64,000 bases of DNA from the NCBI GenBank assembly GCA_019058295.1, contig JAHPZI010000002.1:1-64000 (forward strand). The letters are read 5' to 3'. The notes under the pieces were generated by a model. The model saw nothing but the letters and a program-made list of their open reading frames with translations, searched no databases and was not told the DNA's origin. The position numbers and the translations under genes were made by a program. This document shows, piece after piece, positions 8,047-16,747 of the stretch. The DNA comes from Promethearchaeota archaeon. GTDB lineage: Archaea > Asgardarchaeota > Lokiarchaeia > Sigyniarchaeales > SOKP01. Every line of letters begins with the position of its first letter. Within the stretch, counting starts at the first letter, position 1.

Positions 8047-9642
8047 CTATTTATTGTGATTTACATTAACTCCATATCCAATTAATCGATAACGGCGATT
8101 AATTATACGAGAAATAGCGTAAATAAAATTTTCCGCAGGACAAATCGGAGGATTTAATTTAATTATTACGGTATTCTTTAAAATTTTTGTAACTACTCCA
8201 CCTGTTTTTTCTGTACCAACAACTAGCAATAATTTTTCATTATGCTTGAGATCGTGCACTTTTATCATATTTTCAGAACCTATCACTCGATCCAAAAGAT
8301 TAACATTTAATTCCACTTCAGAAAGGATTTCGGGTAACTCTCCTGGTCGACCAACTAAATGACCAATTAAAGAATCTCCCTTAGTTAAAGATGGATCTAA
8401 TTTTGTTCCTAAACCTATAAGCCCCCCTGGTTTAGCTTCCTCTAATAAATTCTTACCTTGACTAATACTAATGACAGTTGATTTTATGGGCATATAATTA
8501 TCTTTAATATGAAGTCCAGGGCGAATTTCTATTTTATCACCAATTTTAATTTGTCCTTTTAATACAGAACCACCAATAACGCCACCTTTTAAATCATCAA
8601 TTTCACTTCCAGGTCGATTAATATCAAATGACCGAGCTATTAAAAACTGAAATTCCTCGTCTTTATTTAATTTGGGAGAAGGAATTACTTCTTCAAAAGC
8701 GCGGACAACTAAATCTATGTTTGAGTTAAATACAGATGAAGTTGGTATTATTGGTGCATTTTCAGCAACAGTTCCTTTAATAAAATCTTTAATTTGATTG
8801 TAGTTCTCTAAAGTTTGCTCTTTTGAAACGGCATCTATCTTGTTCTGTACAACAATGATGTTCTTAATCCCCGCAATGTTTAAAGCAGCTAAGTGTTCTC
8901 TTGTTTGAGGTTGTGGACATTGTTCATCCGCAGCAATTAATAGGCAAGCTCCGTCCATTAGAGAAGCTCCACTTAGCATGGTTGCCATTAGTATTTCATG
9001 TCCAGGTGCGTCCACAAAAGAGATATTACGCTTAAAAATTAATTTGCCTTTGCATTTTGAACAAGTGTATCGTGGTTGACCTTTTTTTCTTTCCAATTCA
9101 GCCATATATGCAGTTAAATATTTATCACATGTGGGACAGTAAAGAATTGTTGCGTTAGAGTAACCTAATTTTATAGATATACCACGCTCTTGTTCTTCAG
9201 AATGTCTATCTGTCCAATCTCCAGTCATAGATTTAACAAGCGTTGTTTTGCCGTGGTCTACATGACCAACTAAGCCAATATTGCATTCAGCTTGTTGTCT
9301 TAATTCTTTCTTTACATCCAATCCTTTTTCTTCTATTGCTTTTGCTTTTTCTTCTTTTACTTTAGCTTTTTTCGGGATGTCTTTCCTTTTTTTGACTTCC
9401 TGATCTTTAACTACTTTAGATGGAGGTGTAACCTTTTCTTTAGAAGATATTTTTTCATACATACTTCTAGCGTTATCTATATATTTTTTTCCTGTGGCTG
9501 CTCCAACACCTTTAATTTTTAATTTTAATAAATCTTCAAGTTTTACAGTAGCTAATTTTTGAACTGAATCAATCCCTGCTGCTTTTAATCTTTCAGCTGT
9601 TGCTTTTCCAATGCCACTTACATCTTCTAATTCATTTACCAT
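8047..9642 (-). CDS. Translation initiation factor aIF2 gamma subunit with N-terminal helix-hairpin-helix extension
   Basis: GTPase subunit of aIF2, which brings initiator tRNA to the ribosome. The canonical part begins near residue 119: G1 GHVDHGKTT (126-134), switch I GISIKLGY, a zinc ribbon (CPTC, then CSKC), G3 DAPGHE, G4 NKID, and domains II and III to the C-terminus. It is 531 residues, about 120 longer than usual archaeal aIF2-gamma. The extra N-terminus has a tandem HhH domain (residues 1-62: VSGIGKATAERLKAAGI, then IKGVGAATGKKYIDNAR) like that of RadA, joined by a lysine/glutamate-rich linker (63-118). The reading frame is continuous, so this is a real fusion in this sequence. Confidence 0.93.
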   Translation of the reverse strand: MVNELEDVSGIGKATAERLKAAGIDSVQKLATVKLEDLLKLKIKGVGAATGKKYIDNARSMYEKISSKEKVTPPSKVVKDQEVKKRKDIPKKAKVKEEKAKAIEEKGLDVKKELRQQAECNIGLVGHVDHGKTTLVKSMTGDWTDRHSEEQERGISIKLGYSNATILYCPTCDKYLTAYMAELERKKGQPRYTCSKCKGKLIFKRNISFVDAPGHEILMATMLSGASLMDGACLLIAADEQCPQPQTREHLAALNIAGIKNIIVVQNKIDAVSKEQTLENYNQIKDFIKGTVAENAPIIPTSSVFNSNIDLVVRAFEEVIPSPKLNKDEEFQFLIARSFDINRPGSEIDDLKGGVIGGSVLKGQIKIGDKIEIRPGLHIKDNYMPIKSTVISISQGKNLLEEAKPGGLIGLGTKLDPSLTKGDSLIGHLVGRPGELPEILSEVELNVNLLDRVIGSENMIKVHDLKHNEKLLLVVGTEKTGGVVTKILKNTVIIKLNPPICPAENFIYAISRIINRRYRLIGYGVNVNHNK

Positions 9643-9776
9643 GATATCTAAAATCTAAAGTAATTTATTTATAGTATTATAAGTATTGTTCTAGTTTCCC
9701 TAATTAAAATTAAGAAAGTATTAATTATTAAATTAATCAATAATTACGGGGTTTATTCAATACTTTGGGTATCAAA

Positions 9777-10016
9777 CTATTGTATCGTTTTTATAGTTTT
9801 TATCTCTCGACCCGTTAATGATTTTTTTTTTTCCAGTTCTTTATATGAAACTCGAAGTTTACTGTCAAAATAAAATGTTGAAATTTTGTTACAAGATTCA
9901 TCTTTATGATGAATATAGACGGGAGCTGGATAAAGACTCTGATCAAAATCGTCCATCTCAATTTTAAATGAAATTTTTTTATTACAATGAGGACAGGAAT
10001 TAAATTTAAGAGGCAT
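9777..10016 (-). CDS. Small zinc-binding protein, function unknown
   Basis: 79 residues with CPHC near the N-terminus (C8, C11) and a later HHKDESC segment (around 36-42) that could complete one zinc site, followed by a basic C-terminal tail. No family recognised. Encoded upstream of aIF2-gamma on the same strand and divergent from the C25 peptidase gene. Confidence 0.6.
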   Translation of the reverse strand: MPLKFNSCPHCNKKISFKIEMDDFDQSLYPAPVYIHHKDESCNKISTFYFDSKLRVSYKELEKKKSLTGREIKTIKTIQ

Positions 10017-10116
10017 ATAAAACCAGTTCTTTTATTTTATATAACAAATATATTCTTATTTTTAAAATCTTATTCGTTAAATAAATATATATCAAAAAAT
10101 TCTTTCATTATTTATA

Positions 10117-12261
10117 ATGATATCTAAAAAGACAGCGTTTTTGTCTATCGTTATTTTAATTTTAATCCCATTTTCAGGCATTAGTTATTACATATTTGGA
10201 GATAAAAATTTAAATCCTACCAACGTAGTTGCTGATGATGTTCCAGACGTAGATTTGTCTGAATTACCGCAGATAGATTACGATTATCTATGCTATGATT
10301 GGTATAATCCTAAAATTGAAATGTTAATCATTTTGCCACCAAATAAACCTGATTTCGTAAAAGCCGTAGAACCGTTAGCTGAATGGAAAAATGAAAAAGG
10401 TGTAAAAACAATTATTTTGAATGATACCACCGGATTTTCAGGAAGGGATGAAGCTGAAAAAATCCGAAATATGATTAAATATTATTACGAGAGAGAAAAT
10501 ATTAGATGGGTTCTTTTATGTGGGGATGCTCAAAGTAATTTAATTCCTATTCGAGAAGTTTATAATCCTGATCCAAGCGGTGAACCAGCTAGTAAGCCAA
10601 CTGATTTTTATTATGCAGATTTAACAGGCAGCTGGGATTACAATAGAAATGGCGTATTTGGTGAGTCTGCTGTTGAAACAGGAAATGTAGATGAGATTGA
10701 TTGGACGCCAGAAGTATATGTGGGTCGATTACCCGCAAATGATGCTTATGAACTTGAGTTGATGGTAAATAAAACATTAAAATATGAAACAAATCCTTTT
10801 ATTGGTGAATGGATGAATAGAATGCTTTTAGCAGGAGGGATCTCAGACCCTAGCCCTAAATATCCAGGTGATTACGAGGATGAAGGAAGATTAACCCAAT
10901 ATATTTGGAAATCTTATGTTAAATCGAAAATGAATTTTACTCATTTATGTGATTACACTGGTAAATATTATCCTGGAAAATTTATACCTGACGAACCTTT
11001 CGAAGATCTTACTCAGATTAAATTACGTCAGAACATGACTGCTGGATATTCCACAGTTATTATGGCGGGTCATGGTGACAATCAAAATGTGTTTTGTAGG
11101 CTTCTTCCAACATCGGCTGTCGCTTATAACTCTGATGATGCTAAAAATAGCGGTAATACGGACATGCCATCTTTAGTTTATATAGATGCGTGTGAAACTA
11201 CTTCATATGATGACGATAATAATTTAGGTGAAACTTTAATAAATAGATCCAATGCTGGTGCAATTGGAGTTATTGGGGCATTGCGATTTTCATGGTATTA
11301 TTCCAACGATATTAATCTCGAAAAATTAAATCGTGGAAACGCTAAATTATTTTGGGAGGAATTTTTTCAAAATAAAAAATTCCAGCAAGGGAGAGCACTA
11401 TATGACTCAAAAGTTACTTATATGAATAGTGATTATTTTGAAAGAGGAGAGGCAACAATGAATGAAGAATGGCAGCGTAAAAATATTCTAACATATTGTC
11501 TTTTAGGAGATCCTGAAGTGGATATTTATACTGATGTTCCAAAAAATGCATCAAATCCCTTTAAAGGAAATATTTTCGAGGCACAAATGGTTTCAACAGT
11601 AATTAAGAATAATAATGGTAAAGCGGTTCCTTACGCACGAGTACATCTCAGAACTAAAGATGGAAAATATTATACAGCATATGCGGATATAAATGGCAGA
11701 GTTAATTTTCGCCTTCCCGCTCAAGCGGGAGAAAAATACAATGTGACCATAACGGGGCATAATTTAATTCCCTCATACTTTAATTTTTCAACACTTACGG
11801 ACAATTTAGCACCAGAAATTAGCGATGAAGATTGTAGTCCTGATGAACCAACGGTTTATGATAATGTTTGTTTTGAGGTCAATTCATATGATTTAGAATC
11901 GGGTCTTGAAAGCGTATTTTTATTACAATCTGAAGATGATGATGATTTTGATGAATATTTATATTACAGAATGTTAAATAGCTTTAGGGATGATGAAGAT
12001 AATTTGTTTAAACACACGATTCATAATTTAGATCCGGGTAAATACTCATTTCTAATAATAGCAAGAGATTGGGCTAACAATTATCATATCTTAGATGATG
12101 ATAGCTTTGAATTTACAATACCCACGCCAATGATGGATTATCTCCTTATTACAATGTCAATAGCTATTATAAGTATAACAGGGATTTCGATTTTTATAAC
12201 CTACAAAGGGTTTAAGAATTATAAGTATAAATTATTACACTCACGAAACGATTCCTTTTAA
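10117..12261 (+). CDS. Surface-anchored peptidase C25 (gingipain-like) cysteine protease
   Basis: Signal segment at residues 5-27, a C25 catalytic domain from about 65 to 480, a carboxypeptidase-regulatory-like beta domain at about 500-565, a further extracellular domain, and one C-terminal transmembrane helix (about 685-703) with a basic tail. The catalytic dyad is visible as MAGHGDN (H319) and YIDACETTS (C359), as in gingipains, clostripain and caspase-like (CD clan) peptidases. It should sit in the membrane facing out and cleave extracellular proteins, fitting a peptide-degrading anaerobe. No sortase or Por-type secretion signal is seen. ATG start. Confidence 0.85.
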   Translation: MISKKTAFLSIVILILIPFSGISYYIFGDKNLNPTNVVADDVPDVDLSELPQIDYDYLCYDWYNPKIEMLIILPPNKPDFVKAVEPLAEWKNEKGVKTIILNDTTGFSGRDEAEKIRNMIKYYYERENIRWVLLCGDAQSNLIPIREVYNPDPSGEPASKPTDFYYADLTGSWDYNRNGVFGESAVETGNVDEIDWTPEVYVGRLPANDAYELELMVNKTLKYETNPFIGEWMNRMLLAGGISDPSPKYPGDYEDEGRLTQYIWKSYVKSKMNFTHLCDYTGKYYPGKFIPDEPFEDLTQIKLRQNMTAGYSTVIMAGHGDNQNVFCRLLPTSAVAYNSDDAKNSGNTDMPSLVYIDACETTSYDDDNNLGETLINRSNAGAIGVIGALRFSWYYSNDINLEKLNRGNAKLFWEEFFQNKKFQQGRALYDSKVTYMNSDYFERGEATMNEEWQRKNILTYCLLGDPEVDIYTDVPKNASNPFKGNIFEAQMVSTVIKNNNGKAVPYARVHLRTKDGKYYTAYADINGRVNFRLPAQAGEKYNVTITGHNLIPSYFNFSTLTDNLAPEISDEDCSPDEPTVYDNVCFEVNSYDLESGLESVFLLQSEDDDDFDEYLYYRMLNSFRDDEDNLFKHTIHNLDPGKYSFLIIARDWANNYHILDDDSFEFTIPTPMMDYLLITMSIAIISITGISIFITYKGFKNYKYKLLHSRNDSF

Positions 12262-12316
12262 GTTTGATCTTTTTTTGAAAAAATTTAATTATTAACCTTT
12301 ATTACCATTTTTAGTC

Positions 12317-12329
12317 TAAATCATATAAG
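12317..12329 (+). promoter_or_regulatory. Putative BRE/TATA promoter of the 5S locus
   Basis: TAAA followed by TCATATAAG matches an archaeal BRE/TATA box. A start about 25 nt downstream would be near 12350, just in front of the 5S-like sequence. A long imperfect hairpin (about 12325-12366) overlaps this site; whether it matters in DNA or RNA cannot be told. Confidence 0.45.
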
Positions 12330-12365
12330 CAAGCATTTACTATGAAATAGTAAAATGCTGCTATA

Positions 12366-12583
12366 TTACGGATACAGCCATAAAAGTTGGTGGCAATTAG
12401 GCACGCGCCGGAAGTTAAACTTGATTTCGTTGACAATAGTACTGCAGTTGCGATCTGTGGGAACTGTCAAACTGTAAATTGATTGCGCGCTTCGCGCCGC
12501 AAGCAAAGATTCGTTTACGGTCATGGGAATCTTGGAAAATACCCGGTCCCATCCGAACCCGGAAGCGCTTTAACTTTTGTGGT
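12366..12583 (+). rRNA. 5S rRNA locus in circularly permuted order
   Basis: Clear 5S rRNA elements occur in an abnormal order. First (12415-12478): helix II' strand GATTTC, helix V TTGACA/TGTCAA (12430-12435/12465-12470), loop E AGTAC and GGGAAC, helix IV with loop D, and helix I' CTGTAAA (12472-12478). Then a hairpin linker (12479-12506). Then (12514-12565) helix I TTTACGG, loop A TCAT, helix II GGAATC, and helix III CCGG/CCGG around a canonical loop C, TCCCATCCGAAC. Joining the second block to the first gives a normal-sized 5S of about 116 nt with helix I of 7 bp. The left flank has a second 5'-half-like stretch (TTACGG 12366, GCCATA 12377) with loop C replaced by GGCACGCGCC. Flanks 12377-12388 and 12572-12583 pair over 12 bp. 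An SRP or RNase P RNA does not fit. Confidence 0.7.
12479..12506 (+). other. Hairpin linker joining the natural 3' and 5' ends of the 5S rRNA
   Basis: Stem built from TTG, TT, GC and GCGC pairing with GCGC, GC, AA and CAA around a TTC loop, with one bulged C and an A-G mismatch. It lies exactly between helix I' (ending 12478) and the second helix I (starting 12514), so in a permuted RNA it would tether the two strands of helix I. Confidence 0.55.
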
Positions 12584-12627
12584 AACTATTATAATTATTT
12601 TAATTTAATCCATTACTTTTTTCAATC

Positions 12628-13224
12628 ATGCCTAGTAAAATAAGAATATTTTTCAAATCAATCGGAAGAAAATGGTTCATATTGCTGATTTTACTTATCC
12701 TTATAATTGCTTATGCTGGCTGGGTTATCGCAGAAAATCTTACACCCGCAATTGTCGCAACAATTATTGCTATGGTGTTGCTTATTTTCTCGTATATAAC
12801 GAGATTTTATAAATCGAAAAAATTAAAAAGATTTATGAAAAAGTATTACAGGATCGAAGATAAAACTATTGCGAAAAAACTTGGTCGTTCTTTACGATCT
12901 GTCCAAGATAAAATGTTTGAATTGTCGCAAAAACAAACAAAAAGGGAGAAATGGCAGTTTTGGAGGAAAGAAAAAAATTGGTTAATTTTATTTTTAAATA
13001 GAAGTTATATTTTTTATCATAAGAATACTATTGAGAAATTTAAAGAATTTCATCATAAAGGTTTAGGAGATAAAAAAATTCTCGAAAATCTAAAAGAATT
13101 TAATATTGAAACAAGAGCAGAAGTAAAGGCCATCGAGGATGCATTAATTAAATATGAAAGACTTAGTGAAAGGGAAATTTCTGTGAAAGAACGAGAAGAA
13201 AGGGAGCGATTTCAGAATTTATAG
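12628..13224 (+). CDS. Membrane protein with two transmembrane helices and a basic cytoplasmic region, function unknown
   Basis: Hydrophobic segments at about residues 17-33 and 39-58, then a highly basic region. Residues about 72-98 (YRIEDKTIAKKLGRSLRSVQDKMFEL) look like a helix-turn-helix, and a second similar unit follows (KEFHHKGLGDKKILENLKEF). The C-terminus is charged helix. It could be a membrane-tethered DNA- or RNA-binding protein, but no family is recognised. ATG 44 nt after the arm closing the 5S locus. Confidence 0.6.
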   Translation: MPSKIRIFFKSIGRKWFILLILLILIIAYAGWVIAENLTPAIVATIIAMVLLIFSYITRFYKSKKLKRFMKKYYRIEDKTIAKKLGRSLRSVQDKMFELSQKQTKREKWQFWRKEKNWLILFLNRSYIFYHKNTIEKFKEFHHKGLGDKKILENLKEFNIETRAEVKAIEDALIKYERLSEREISVKEREERERFQNL

Positions 13225-13272
13225 ATTCTTTCTAAAACAAATAAAAATAAGAAAAAAAAGTTCCTTTAATAT

Positions 13273-15471
13273 TCATTGAATTTTTTTTAGAAAAGCCTTA
13301 TATCCATTTAATACGGGCATACCTGATAATTTATCTAATTTGGATGAATTGGTTAAAACATTGATGTTTTCACCTGGATGCTGATTAGCATAAGAAAGAT
13401 ACGAGTTCTTATGCCCCCAACCGTGAGGATAACATACAACTCCAGACATTATATCATCAGTGGGGGACACTGGAATTTTAATAGAACCAAATTCGTTTTG
13501 AAGAATCACTAAATCGTGTTCAATTAAATTCAATCGAGTTGCGTCTTGAGAATTTATTAATAATTGAGGTTCTTGTTTATTTCGCCATAAACTTTCGATA
13601 TTGTGCATCCAGGAATTCATGGTTTTCAGATTACGCCTACCAATAACTACAAACTCGTTGATTTGAGACTCAATACGTTTTATATCCTCCATTTTTTTAT
13701 TATATGAGTTTTTACACAATTTTATTTGTTCCTCGATTAAAGGATTTAATAAAGTTATTTTTTTGTTTTTTGTTTGTATATATTTCTTGAGAACTCCATA
13801 TTCATTATTTCCTAATAATATTGTTTCATTATTCCTTAATTTCTTAATGGTTAATGTTCCAGAACTTAAGTGCGGAATTTTTTTTTCGATTACTTGCCCG
13901 AGAAACAGAAATAATTTTATAAAAAATTCGGGATGAAACTCTTTCTTAAAAAGCTTATAAATTTTTGGAATTAAATTTAAAATACGATTTCCAAACATCG
14001 GAACTTTCATCAATCTTGATAAACTCAAAAGAATTTCCCATTCTGCTTTTGGACCATGCTTATCAGGGGTTATTAGAGCATGATTGTATTCCACATGTGG
14101 AAAAATTTGATAATTAAGGTGATAAACCGGAGTGTTAGAATTCTCCATCGGGGTTCTCGTAGGTAATATATAATTCGCAGCGAATTCTGCTGTTTCATTA
14201 TTATAAAAGTCTAGAACAACACATAATTCTAGTTTTTCTAAAGCTCTTCTAAACTCATTTGAATTAGGAGCACTTAAAATTGGATTTCCTCCCGAAATAA
14301 TTAATGCTCTAACAGGATTTTTTTCAATTAAAATCTCTCTGGCTAAAACACTGAGAGGAAACGCACCCATAACCTCCGGATAATTTCCAATACGACTCCT
14401 GTAAGTATCAAAAGCACCCATACCTACTATTTTTCCTAAATTCGCTATATTGATTACATTTTTTCCAAAAATCGCTCCGCCTGGTCTGTCTAGTTTACCA
14501 GCAATGATGTTTAAAACATCAATTGCCCAAGCATTTAGTGTGCTAAAAGTAGATAAGCAGGTACCTAACCTTCCATAGATAACCGCTTTCTTAGTTTTTG
14601 CGAATTTTCGAGAAAGTTTATAAATAGTCTCGGAAGGTATTTTGCAAATTTTCTCGGCAAGTTTAGGAGTAAAAAATTTAACGAGTTCCCTTAAATTTTC
14701 ATAATTCGAACTATTTCGATTAAGATAATTTTTATCCTCTAAACTCTCTAACAAAATGACATTAATCATTGATAAGAGAAAATATATATCTGTATCTGGA
14801 AAAATTGGGATGTGATGTCCATCATTCTTTTTTGTAAGAATTTTTGCAGTTTCATTTCTACGCGGGTCGATTATATATATTTCTCCCCCCCTCCCTTTAA
14901 TTCCTTTCATTACTTTGAGAACATTTGAACAAGTAACTAAACTCAAATTTGTCACTGCTGGATTAGTGCCGATTAGAATTAATAAATCTGTTTTAGGTAT
15001 ATCCGGAATAGGCATTATTATTGAATTTCCATATAGAAAAAACTGTGCAACAAATTTGTTGTTATCATCTACAGATCCGGCGTTAAACATATTTTTACTC
15101 CCAATTGCATCCATAAAGCCTTTGGCGAACATACCATGGGCGTATTGGTGTAATGAATTCGTTCCCATATAATATGCTATAGAATGTGGGGAATATTTGT
15201 TTCGAATATTAGTGAGTTTCGCAGCAATTTCGTGAATTGCTTTTTTCCAAGAAATTTCATGAAAGGTATTACCAGAACGTATTAGAGGTTTTAGAATACG
15301 ATCTTTATCATTAGTAATTTCACCTAAAGCAATCCCTTTTGGACAACAAAATCCGCCACTTAATGGATAATTAGGATCAGGTTTTACAGAAAGGATTTTA
15401 TTGTTATTTACTTCAACTAATAATCCACATCCAGCATTACAAGTAGGGCAACTAAACTTTTTAATAACCAT
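13273..15471 (-). CDS. Molybdopterin oxidoreductase (DMSO reductase superfamily), substrate unknown
   Basis: A 732-residue molybdo/tungsto-bis-MGD enzyme. The N-terminal 4Fe-4S site is visible as C8-x2-C11-x3-C15 with a further Cys at 42 or 43 (GGFCCPKGIALGE). Typical blocks follow: SIAYYMGTNSLHQYAHG, LLILIGTNPAVTNLS, YIIDPRRNETAK, LIISGGNPILSAPN, and the C-terminal MGD-binding domain ending with VVCYPHGWGHKNS. At the metal-ligand position the sequence reads GSVDDNN, so Asp rather than Cys/Sec may coordinate the metal. No partner Fe-S or membrane subunit is adjacent, so it may work as a soluble single-subunit enzyme. Formate or aldehyde-type substrates cannot be told apart. Confidence 0.82.
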   Translation of the reverse strand: MVIKKFSCPTCNAGCGLLVEVNNNKILSVKPDPNYPLSGGFCCPKGIALGEITNDKDRILKPLIRSGNTFHEISWKKAIHEIAAKLTNIRNKYSPHSIAYYMGTNSLHQYAHGMFAKGFMDAIGSKNMFNAGSVDDNNKFVAQFFLYGNSIIMPIPDIPKTDLLILIGTNPAVTNLSLVTCSNVLKVMKGIKGRGGEIYIIDPRRNETAKILTKKNDGHHIPIFPDTDIYFLLSMINVILLESLEDKNYLNRNSSNYENLRELVKFFTPKLAEKICKIPSETIYKLSRKFAKTKKAVIYGRLGTCLSTFSTLNAWAIDVLNIIAGKLDRPGGAIFGKNVINIANLGKIVGMGAFDTYRSRIGNYPEVMGAFPLSVLAREILIEKNPVRALIISGGNPILSAPNSNEFRRALEKLELCVVLDFYNNETAEFAANYILPTRTPMENSNTPVYHLNYQIFPHVEYNHALITPDKHGPKAEWEILLSLSRLMKVPMFGNRILNLIPKIYKLFKKEFHPEFFIKLFLFLGQVIEKKIPHLSSGTLTIKKLRNNETILLGNNEYGVLKKYIQTKNKKITLLNPLIEEQIKLCKNSYNKKMEDIKRIESQINEFVVIGRRNLKTMNSWMHNIESLWRNKQEPQLLINSQDATRLNLIEHDLVILQNEFGSIKIPVSPTDDIMSGVVCYPHGWGHKNSYLSYANQHPGENINVLTNSSKLDKLSGMPVLNGYKAFLKKIQ

Positions 15472-15522
15472 AATAGAAATTCACGTTGAATATTAAAAAG
15501 AATAAAAATAAAAATTTTAAAT

Positions 15523-15816
15523 TCAGTCTATTTCTCCAAAATCTAAATTAAAGTTAAAATGCTTTCGGATTGGCTTTTTAACATTCCAGATACATTTTAA
15601 TCCCTTTTCAAATTGCACTAAATCACCTTTCTTGAAATCGATTTTTTCCCCCGTTTCAGAATCCGTTACTTCAACTTCTCCATCCAAAATATAACATGTT
15701 TCTGTATCGCCGTAAGACCAATCGAATTCGCTTACCTCTTTGCTCCAAGTACCCCATGAGTTAACATTTAGCTTCTTTAATTCCTCTTCAGATGGGATTT
15801 TCTTCTTCATTTTCAT
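15523..15816 (-). CDS. Small cupin protein (Cupin_3 / ureidoglycine aminohydrolase-like)
   Basis: 97-residue single cupin barrel of the Cupin_3 type: WGTWSKEVSEFDWSYGDTE, CYILDGEVEVTDSETGE, FKKGDLVQFEKGLKCIWNV and KPIRKHFNF. Such stand-alone cupins are widespread with no assigned reaction; ureidoglycine aminohydrolase itself is a two-cupin protein, so that activity should not be assumed. 51 nt upstream of the molybdopterin oxidoreductase on the same strand, possibly cotranscribed. Confidence 0.8.
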   Translation of the reverse strand: MKMKKKIPSEEELKKLNVNSWGTWSKEVSEFDWSYGDTETCYILDGEVEVTDSETGEKIDFKKGDLVQFEKGLKCIWNVKKPIRKHFNFNLDFGEID

Positions 15817-16213
15817 TATTTAACCACCTATTCTAAGAATTTACTTATATTAATTAAGTTAGAGATAATTAAGTATAAGTTATTGCTAAATAAATATTTA
15901 TAGAGTTAAGAATCTTTAGAAATAAAATCATAGGATTAAAAATTTGCAGTTAGTAGTTCCAATTTTTTGTGCTTAATTTCAATCTATCAAAAAAATATGT
16001 TTAATAGTGATAAGTTTTATTTAAGAAATAAAAAACAAAAAAAATCAAAAATATAAAATTATATTTACAATTAAGATAAATTAAAATTATCGTGAATTAA
16101 GAATATAAAAAAATAAAAGTAGTAAGATAAAAATTATTATATTGAAAATACAATTTAATGAAAAATTTATTTTAAATTTCTTATTCAATAAAAAATAATA
16201 TCCAAAACAAAGA
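15817..16213. other. Intergenic region without recognisable feature
   Basis: About 400 nt of very AT-rich sequence between the divergent cupin and small-GTPase genes. It must hold both promoters, but no distinct palindrome, RNA or repeat is seen. Confidence 0.5.
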
Positions 16214-16747
16214 ATGGGTGCAAAATTGCCTAAAAAGTTCATTTTGAAGATTCTCACTGCTGGGGAGGGTGGTGTTGGTAAAACAACGCTCCTTCATAGA
16301 TATGTGGAAGGCCAATTCTCAGCAGAAACAAAAATGACTATAGGTGTAGAGTTTTTCTTAAAAGAAATCGAAGTTGACGGAAAACAATGCACTCTCCAAT
16401 TATGGGACTTCGGGGGGCAAGAACGGTTCCGCTTCTTATTAGAAAGTTATGTTTTAGGAGCAAAAGGTGCCTTATTAATGTTTGATCTAACAAGACCTAT
16501 GACGTTAGAGAACTTACAACAATGGGTTAATATTGTACGTAGAAGTGACAGTAATCTACCGATTCTTTTTTTAGGAACAAAACTCGACCTTGAAAATGAC
16601 GTAATGGTTGATGATGATTATGCTTTGCAATTTAAAGAAAAATTTAATCTTTTTGATTACTTGAAAATTTCTTCAAAATCAGGTGAAAATGTTTTTGAAT
16701 CTTTTGAATTAATAACAAGAACGATCTTAGATCGACAAACCTATTGA
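16214..16747 (+). CDS. Rab/Ras-like small GTPase
   Basis: 177-residue Ras-superfamily GTPase. G1 GEGGVGKTT (about 17-25), switch I MTIGVEF, G3 WDFGGQERF, G4 GTKLDL and G5 SSKSG are all intact. The WDFGGQE motif resembles Rab/Ran/Arf-type proteins. There is no C-terminal cysteine for prenylation, so membrane attachment would need a partner. Lokiarchaea carry many such GTPases, thought to act in membrane or cytoskeletal control. The stop codon overlaps the start of the PIN-domain gene (TTGA), and a close paralogue lies 0.7 kb downstream. Confidence 0.92.
   Translation: MGAKLPKKFILKILTAGEGGVGKTTLLHRYVEGQFSAETKMTIGVEFFLKEIEVDGKQCTLQLWDFGGQERFRFLLESYVLGAKGALLMFDLTRPMTLENLQQWVNIVRRSDSNLPILFLGTKLDLENDVMVDDDYALQFKEKFNLFDYLKISSKSGENVFESFELITRTILDRQTY

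Noticed and set aside
12366..12476. Reading the first block as an ordinary complete 5S rRNA
   Set aside because: It has helices I, II, IV and V, but helix III with loop C is replaced by GGCACGCGCC. A canonical loop C lies 70 nt downstream with a better helix I, so a simple normal 5S does not explain the locus.
12366..12583. SRP RNA or RNase P RNA
   Set aside because: The SRP helix-8 signature and the RNase P conserved core are missing, while several 5S-specific blocks are present.
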